From Phyllostachys edulis (lineage: Eukaryota > Streptophyta > Magnoliopsida > Poales > Poaceae): a stretch of DNA of 64,000 nucleotides. The notes beneath the pieces were generated by a model that made no database searches, had not been told where the DNA came from, and saw only the letters and a list, made by a program, of their open reading frames with translations. Of this stretch, positions 57,354 to 64,000 are shown piece after piece. The translations under genes and the position numbers were made by a program. Location: contig CM070563.1 of assembly GCA_036346405.1 (NCBI GenBank), positions 21,061,022 to 21,125,021 of the forward strand, read 5' to 3'. The number at the start of each line of letters is the position of its first letter. Within the stretch, counting starts at the first letter, position 1.

Positions 57354-60300
57354 TGTGACGCCCCGTGTCATTACCCCAAGGGTAATCACACTTAGGCATA
57401 CGGATTACTATTCGTTTGCTCAATAAAACACTGCTCCAACGAATAGTAAGCCTTTACCAGGGTTACGCAGCAGAACAATAAGGTAGAAACTGTACCTTTA
57501 TTCCAGTAATAGCCACGCTAGGCTATGGTTCTTAGTACAAGTATTATATCGCTACGAAGCAGCTTCTCCACTTCTCTCGCAAGCCCTGAAGTACTGGCCG
57601 CCTATTCGTCCCACACGCCAAACATAGCGCCCATTTTGCCCTGGTCCTCGTAGTCTGCGCCTTCTCCTCCTGCAATTGCTTAGGTACCTGCATTATCCTT
57701 CGCCCCACTCGGGATATTAGCTCCCGAGTCGGACTAGGATCTACAAAGGAGAATACTAACAAGGTTGAGTACACGAGTGTACTCAGCAAGCATTAATAGC
57801 AAAGAATGTATTGGATGACTACCTCTAGTTGTTATCACATTTTCTAAGTCATCTCATTCTGAAAATAAGTTATTAAAACATTAGGTGGCAAATTTTAATA
57901 CTAAAAACGCTACTTAATACTCGGAGAGAAGAAAGACCCCCGATGGTTCCCGTAGACTCCAATCCAGGAGACTAGCATGAATTCATGATTTGATATAGCA
58001 CTGCGCAGGCTTTGTACCACTTTACCCATAGTCATTCTGAGCTCTAAATGAGTCGGCACCTGCATTTCCTTTGATGCGGGTTCGAGTTCGAAATCTGAGA
58101 ATGTTTTCGATTCGTGAATTAATTTCTCCACCCATTACTTTACATCGATGTCTGGCGCACCCAGTCCTCCACCGAGTTCCAAGCAATGTTGGTTGGGTGC
58201 GGCTTCTATCTGCACCCAACACTCCACCTTAGCGCTATAGCGCCTTGGATCCCCACTTCCGGTCTCTCCTCACGGTTACGGGTTCCTCCATCACACACAC
58301 TCACACCTATTACTTACCCATTGTGGAGAGCATAGTCACGTAACGAGGTAGCATTTTCGCTCACGAAACGAAAAAATGGTTGGTACGGATTTTACGGCAT
58401 CTGACCGAGCAAGAGTTTGTTGGTCCTTATATTGTAACCATATGTAAAAGGTCCCACTTCCTGTCTCATATCTTACCTACCAAAGGGCCCCCTTTACCAG
58501 CCATAATAATCTCATATTACTTTCTTTCCTCATTCTTATCTCATTCATCATTCTCATTCATTCAAGTTCATCTTAATCATCTTTATCTCATTCATCAATT
58601 TAAGTTTTGAGAAACAGTTTTGATACAATAGACATAATAGTGCAAGATACGGTTTACATTTAAAGTAGCTATATTCATGTTCAAGAGGATCGCTTGCCTT
58701 TGGAGTTGTGGGAAAGATTGGCGTCGATGAATCTCTGATCAATTTCTCCTGCCGGTGCTGGTTCATCCTCTGTAGCAACACGGTAGCACAAATAGTAATA
58801 TAAATAAATACATAGTTGATTTTGAGTGATAATACGTGTACATAAGTTAGTAGCTTCTAATTTGTTAGCACAATTTAATTTAAATAAAGTTTTTCGAGTC
58901 CTTCGCTAAGTTAGCACTCCCCAGTACGGTTGTTCTACTGATTACTCGCTCTAGGGTTGAAAATGCCTAAGTTCGTGTTTAAACTAACAAGGATAGAAAT
59001 ACTACTCACATGCACATTTTATTAAGTCTATTAAATTTTATTAGCGCAAAACTTCTAAATAAATATTTTACTTACCTCTACATGCTATTATTTAATTTTC
59101 TAAAAATACTTGTGACCGCTTCATGTTGATTAATTTAGCATGATTAAAACATTTTAACTTCTCCTGACTAATTGCCAAAGATGAACAAGTTTGCTCCACA
59201 CGAAATTTTTACTTTCTAATAACAGAATTAATGGTAGTTTATTTTACTTTAACAAATACTCAACTGACGGACTTATAAGAATGGTTAACTGGATGCAACT
59301 TAAGTGGATTCATTTAATCGCATAATTATGAAAGGCTAACAACTGTTAATTTTATTCAAATTTCTGTTGATACAACCATTGATTACCACAATTTACTGAA
59401 ATTCATAACATCTTCTTAAAATTTTCCTACACCAAACTTTCTAAACCTAAACCCACCTAAACCCCTAATCCTAATTTCTTACTTCCTCTCTCCTCACCCA
59501 CTCCACTCGGCCGACATAGCCCCAAACCACTCCTCAACTTCCATTTCTTCTCCTCCAAAGCTCCCTTATCAGATCTCACCTCATGGATGGCTCCCACCGG
59601 CGCCGCTACCCCGCTTGGCCGCTCCTCGGTTCCCTAGGCCTCGCGCCTCACTCTGCCGCCCCCCGCACTGCTGCCTGCCGCCGCCGCCTTGTTGCCTTGC
59701 CGCCTCTCACTTTGGCTCCTTGAACCTCGCCGCTTCTCCCTGCTCACCGGCCGCCACCGGCTCCCTGCTTCTCCTCCACCAGCGCCCCAGCTCCACCATG
59801 GTGTCGCCACCCGCATACGGGCCTGCCACCGTCGCCTCGACCCGCTGCGCCACCGGCTTGGGTTAGCCTCGCCCGGGCCTGGTTCACACCGCCGCCGCTT
59901 CTTGTTGGTCCAGATGCCGCCGCCGGCTCCTCCAGCGCAGCCTCGCCTCCTTCTACGTCGCCCTCGGTCCCGCATCCGGCTCCGCAGCTCCTTGGCCCGC
60001 CTCGGCTGCCTCACTCGACCTGACTCTTTCTCTCCCTCATGCTACTCTCCCCTCGGCATGGCCAAGGCAGCGCCGCCTCACTCGATCTGCTCCTCTCGGC
60101 CAGTGCAACCAGGCTCGGCCAGGCAGCCTCTGACCACGGGCACCTTGGCCCGTCTGCTCTACTCCCTACACGACCTATGCACAGCTCTCTCTCTCTTCTA
60201 ACCTCCCCTCTAATTACTTTTTCTGCTATGATTCAATTAATTTGTTGATTTTCATATACTGATGTGAGTTCATTATACTGATGCATGACTGGGTGTGATG

Positions 60301-62219
60301 GATGCGGCTATGTGGCTTGCTATTGGTGGTGATGGTGGTGCTGCTAAAGCCTCGCTCTGCGGTAAACTCCCCCTTAGCTCTTTAACCCAAATCCTCCCCT
60401 TGCTCTGTGATGAAAAGGAATCGAACTGAGAGCTAAATGTGACACTACTGTGAGATGCTCTATGGTGAAAGATGTGCACATGGGGAGCACTGGGGTTCCA
60501 TTGTGGGTTACCTCTTGTTGAGATTAAGGATGGGGAAGAGGATGGTAGTGCCCTGGTGCTCTCCTCTTCTCCCTCGTTGCGATCGGCTTGCAAGCGGTGA
60601 TGATGCAGAATTTGAGCTTGTTCTCCTCCTTGTGGGCTTGATGCTTGGCGATGCCGATGGTCCTGGCTCCGCAGGTCTGGCTCTTCTCGTCCCTTATGCC
60701 TTCTCCTTCCCTCTGACCTCGGTGCTGGCTGCAAGCTTGTGGCAACGGTGGGTGGCTTGCTTCTCCTCTCCTTCTACTACTTCCTTGTGGGTTGTGTGGT
60801 GGAGCTCCTTATTTCTTCCCTCTCTCTGGCGGCTGTGAAGGTGGCTGAATGTGTTGGGGTTGTGGGGAATGGATAGCTTAAGAAAGGGGGGATGAATGGG
60901 TGTTGCTTGGGGGAATGAATTTGGTGTTGGTGGGGGGATGAATGGTGGTGATGTTGCTTCATCTTGTGATTGCGGGTTGGATGGTATACTAATGACTGGC
61001 TTGGCTATGGGTGAACTTATGCTGCTTGTGAGAGGCAGTGAGGGGAGAATGTAGTTTTATGCACTGGAGGTGGCTTTGGCGGGCAAAGGAACAACTTTTG
61101 GTCGCCTTAACCAAGGCTGTGGATTCGATTTTACCAAGCTTCTATTCTTTTTCTTACCATGCCCTTATCCCCTGGGTCTTCTCTTCCTCCTGTGCCTCTT
61201 TTGACCTCCTGAGCTTCCTTGTGATGCAGTCTTGAGCTTCTGGTGGGCATTGGTAATGAGAGAATGGTGGTGCCATTTGGCTATGTAAACTCATGTGCAG
61301 CTGCTTGTGCTTTTGTGTTTGTGGTGCTGTGCTATGGCATTTGCCTGGCAGTGGCTTTGTATATTGGTCCATTGGTTACCCAATGAGGATGCATTGTGAA
61401 TGGGTTTGTGTTGGCCTTTGGCTGGGAAGGAAGGGAGAATAATGCTAAATGTGGGTTTATGTTGGCTCTCTTGTGGCATGCTGGTTTCGGTATACCCGAT
61501 GATGCTTGGCTGAGGGTGGGGTTCAATGGGATGTGCCTTGTGGGATTGTGCTGTGATTGTGGTAATGAAAAAGGTGGGTGTAGGATTCTAAAGCTGCCGG
61601 ATGATGAGACCCCTGGAAAAAGATGGTGCCTATTGACTCTGGTTGATCTGGATACCTTGATTACTAAAGGAGCCGACTAACTCAGGTTGGTCAGGGTACC
61701 TTAGTGATCGAGGGACCGGTTGATCTAGGTGGATATGGGGCTCCTATTGTACTTCGAAAAGTTCTGATGGCAATCTCTCTCCCTTCTAACTAGCTATTTC
61801 TGTCTTCTTTTTGCTTGGCTAACTATTTTTTTTTTATTTTTCTAACGTGCGAGGAAAAAGGATCGTGAGATGGCTCTATGGACTGGCGTTAACAGGGCAA
61901 GGATGGATGCTGCTACATGAATGAAATGAATGCATTGCAGATTAGTTAATTGTTGTTATAAACATTATAATTGGTTGTAAAATAAATTTTGTAACAAGGA
62001 TTTGGTTTGCAAAATTTTAATTCTGCTTTGTAAAAGGACTGTTATAAAATCTTGGAGGTTGAACTTTTTGTATATCCTTTGTTGTTTTGAAATGTTGATA
62101 GCAAAATTTATACAATCCAATAGTGTTAATTATGCGTTGATCACTGTTTGATGGATTTTAATTAACGCTAATTACAGATTACTGTTGTTTAGTTTAAGTT
62201 AATTACGCGGGTTCTCACA
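57354..62219 (-). mobile_element. Solo LTR (4.87 kb), same family as 23422-27965
   Basis: It begins TGTGACGCCCCGTGTC and ends GGGTTCTCACA, identical in form to the LTR at 23422-27965 and in the same orientation. The flanking pentamers AATGA (57349-57353) and AACGA (62220-62224) differ by one base. No primer-binding site or internal region adjoins it, so it is a solo LTR. The GC-rich block 59590-60200 yields open frames on both strands without recognisable domains; AT-rich sequence fills 61760-62200. Confidence 0.85.
57766..57785. repeat. Palindrome conserved with the other LTR
   Basis: TGAGTACACGAGTGTACTCA, an exact match to 23832-23851 in the family's other copy. Confidence 0.9.
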
Positions 62220-62224
62220 AACGA

Positions 62225-63850
62225 CACTAGGAAGGCTTGGCAGTCATGGTGTGGCTCGGAGGAACAAGACAAGAAGCGGATACGCACACCATTGCTGTAG
62301 CCTTCCACAAGGAATTTGACATAAGAAGCGATGACATATCGCTCAGGCGCCACTATCCGGAGCACTACTTGATCAACCTTGCCTGAAGAAGCCAGTGGGA
62401 GTCGGCCTCGGTAGTTCGTCACTTTTTCTACCAGGGATTGGGGATACATGGACATCCCTGGCAATCGTTGTGGCATGCTTTCAGAGCCTCCCTGTTCTTT
62501 AGGGTACAACTCTGCTTGGAAGGTATCCCAGCCCATGCTTGGTGTTCAGATGCAGCCGACAAAGTCATTGGAGTGAAATATGTGCTGCAATGCATTCAAG
62601 ATGCTCCTCCAGACATGAAGACACTTGGACACTCGACTTGTGGGCTTGGACCGCAAACCCTAGTTCCATTGCAAAGGTGACTTGGCTTACCCTAACCGTC
62701 CGATCCCCCGTTGTCACGGGACTGGATGTCGAAGTCATAGACAATAGGCCATCGGCTTGGAAACGGGGGCTAACTTTCCGTGTGTTGATCCACCTCGACT
62801 GCACTGAGGACTACACAATGGCCCCGATGCCAGACGCAACCCCGATAGTACCTTTCAAACCACTCATCTGAGGAATGCCTTGGAAGCTCGGCGTGGTGGA
62901 TGAAACGCCGATTGAAGGAATGGCAGAGCACATCCCCAACGTTGTGGTTCACCACCAGAGCCTCTACCAAGATGACACAAGCATGGGGGACTAACAGTCA
63001 AAACAAGAAGCCGTTCAAGAAGGCCGCTCCTACGAGGGAGGATTGATGATGATGACCATGACGACAGGAAGGGAACCCACCAAGAAGACACCCGGCGCCT
63101 GGTGGCACAAAGACACCCTCAATGGTGGCAGACCGATGATGATCATCACAAGAATCACCTACAACGCCGACACACCAACAACGACGATGACAGGGAGGGC
63201 GACTGGGACCGTGACATCTCAGAGAGGCGCCAGACCCCATAGTGCAACAAGATATATTCTGAGCACACTTCGCGTCACGACGAGATTGCTCGCTGCTCCA
63301 GTGGCGTCACCAAGGTAGATAGAGGGCAAATGAATCAACGACGCAGAATTCACAGGACACTCAAGTCATGGAACTGTGACTAACTTCGAAGGAGCAAGTG
63401 GATAGAAAGCTTCAAGAGCTATTGCCACGTACACCAAGGCCCTGAGAGAGGAGCTCCACACCCTCCTCAGCGCTAGGCTGCAGTCGGCTGACGGGAAGCC
63501 AAATGGCGATCAAACGATGATTCAAGCGTGCAGCGATTGGCTCTCAAAGGCCGAGCATTTTGTCCAGCGGGAAACTTCAAACAAATCGAGCTTGCAACTG
63601 GCGCCTCGATCACCTCTAAGTCTTTTCTCGTCGGTTGACTGGTTCCTCAACCAAGTTTGGTAGAGAGGAGAGTCCAGCAGCTAGTTCAGTCATGGAAAAC
63701 TAGGAGCACCGCAGATGCCCACACCATCAAGCCAAAGGCGCCCCTTTTGCTAGAGCTAGAAGCTTCAGACGTGGCAAGCACCGACGAGCACACTGGAGAA
63801 GGCGAACCCCGCATCGAGATGAGTCTCCAACAGTGCCACGAGTATTAGTA
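62225..63850 (+). pseudogene. Decayed retrotransposon gag-like sequence (DUF4283-related)
   Basis: A plus-strand reading carries VQLCLEGIPAHAW, then after a frameshift LDLWAWTANPSSIAKVTWLT and GLTFRVLIHLDCTEDYT. This resembles the Gag-like DUF4283 region of unclassified grass retroelements. Several stops and frameshifts interrupt it. Farther right, text such as ALREELHTLLSARL and SDWLSKAEHFVQRE suggests the following helical part, with low certainty. The element boundaries lie outside the window or are lost; the solo LTR 57354-62219 has inserted at its left. Confidence 0.6.
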
Positions 63851-64000
63851 CGGGGAAACAAAGGAGACAAATAATCAAGAGTATCAGGTGATCTCCACCG
63901 CCTTCGACATCGTCCAGGCTCAACCCCAGGAGGATAGGGAAGTGCACCATCTGCCATCACCGACTCAACCTCCACTGTCTGTAGAGGATGAAAATGATGT

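Noticed and set aside
59615..60201. Overlapping Pro/Arg-rich frames in the second long LTR
   Set aside because: GC-rich composition explains the openness on both strands, and no family match is apparent.

Overview
This window is nuclear DNA of a grass (Poaceae). It has no operons, its genes are split by GT-AG introns, and most of the sequence is nested plant transposons of types common in grasses: CACTA, hAT, MULE, Ty3/gypsy, LINE and solo LTRs. I cannot name the species from sequence alone. Three host genes are recognisable.

(1) 1-2349, minus strand: the 5' five exons of a homocysteine S-methyltransferase (HMT), which runs off the left edge. (2) 34393-42386, plus strand: a four-exon NETWORKED/KIP1-type actin-binding long coiled-coil protein (NET1 class). 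It has an intact N-terminal NAB domain and a conserved C-terminus, but one reading-frame break inside the coiled coil. (3) 51434-55304, minus strand: an eleven-exon SULTR3-group sulfate-transporter-family gene with an uninterrupted 655-residue frame and a C-terminal STAS domain.

The rest is mostly a stratified transposon landscape in which element ends can often be fixed by target-site duplications (TSDs). 3420-6265 is a solo LTR (TSD TAATA) carrying a non-autonomous CACTA element (4285-5681, TSD TGA). 7732-8744 is a MULE (9-bp TSD). 8962-16533 is a complete but mutated Ty3/gypsy element on the minus strand, whose pol frame runs into the 3' LTR. 17335-20600 is a 3.3-kb solo LTR. 20642-27965 is an element with a 4.5-kb LTR (perfect TSD GCTTT), most of its body deleted and a hAT MITE nested inside (26074-26918). 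30259-31699 is a 5'-truncated LINE with a 15-bp TSD. 35011-35411 is a small solo LTR in intron 1 of the NET1 gene. 42934-45442 is a solo LTR (TSD GTATC) with a nested foldback MITE. 45459-48948 is a decayed hAT element with transposase remnants. 48994-51041 and 55755-57007 are two further MULEs (perfect 9-bp TSDs) flanking the SULTR3 gene. 57354-62219 is a solo copy of the same ~4.5-4.9 kb LTR family. The right end (62225-63850) is a decayed gag-like sequence.

The host genes show no functional link. HMT and SULTR3 both touch sulfur metabolism, but grass genes are not arranged as operons and nothing suggests co-regulation. The most unusual structures are a run of about nine short hairpins with differing but complementary arms in the leader of the long-LTR element (22556-22816), and three MULEs whose interiors are saturated with one short motif each (GCAACA or GTTTCA). 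I found no CRISPR array, tRNA or rRNA gene.
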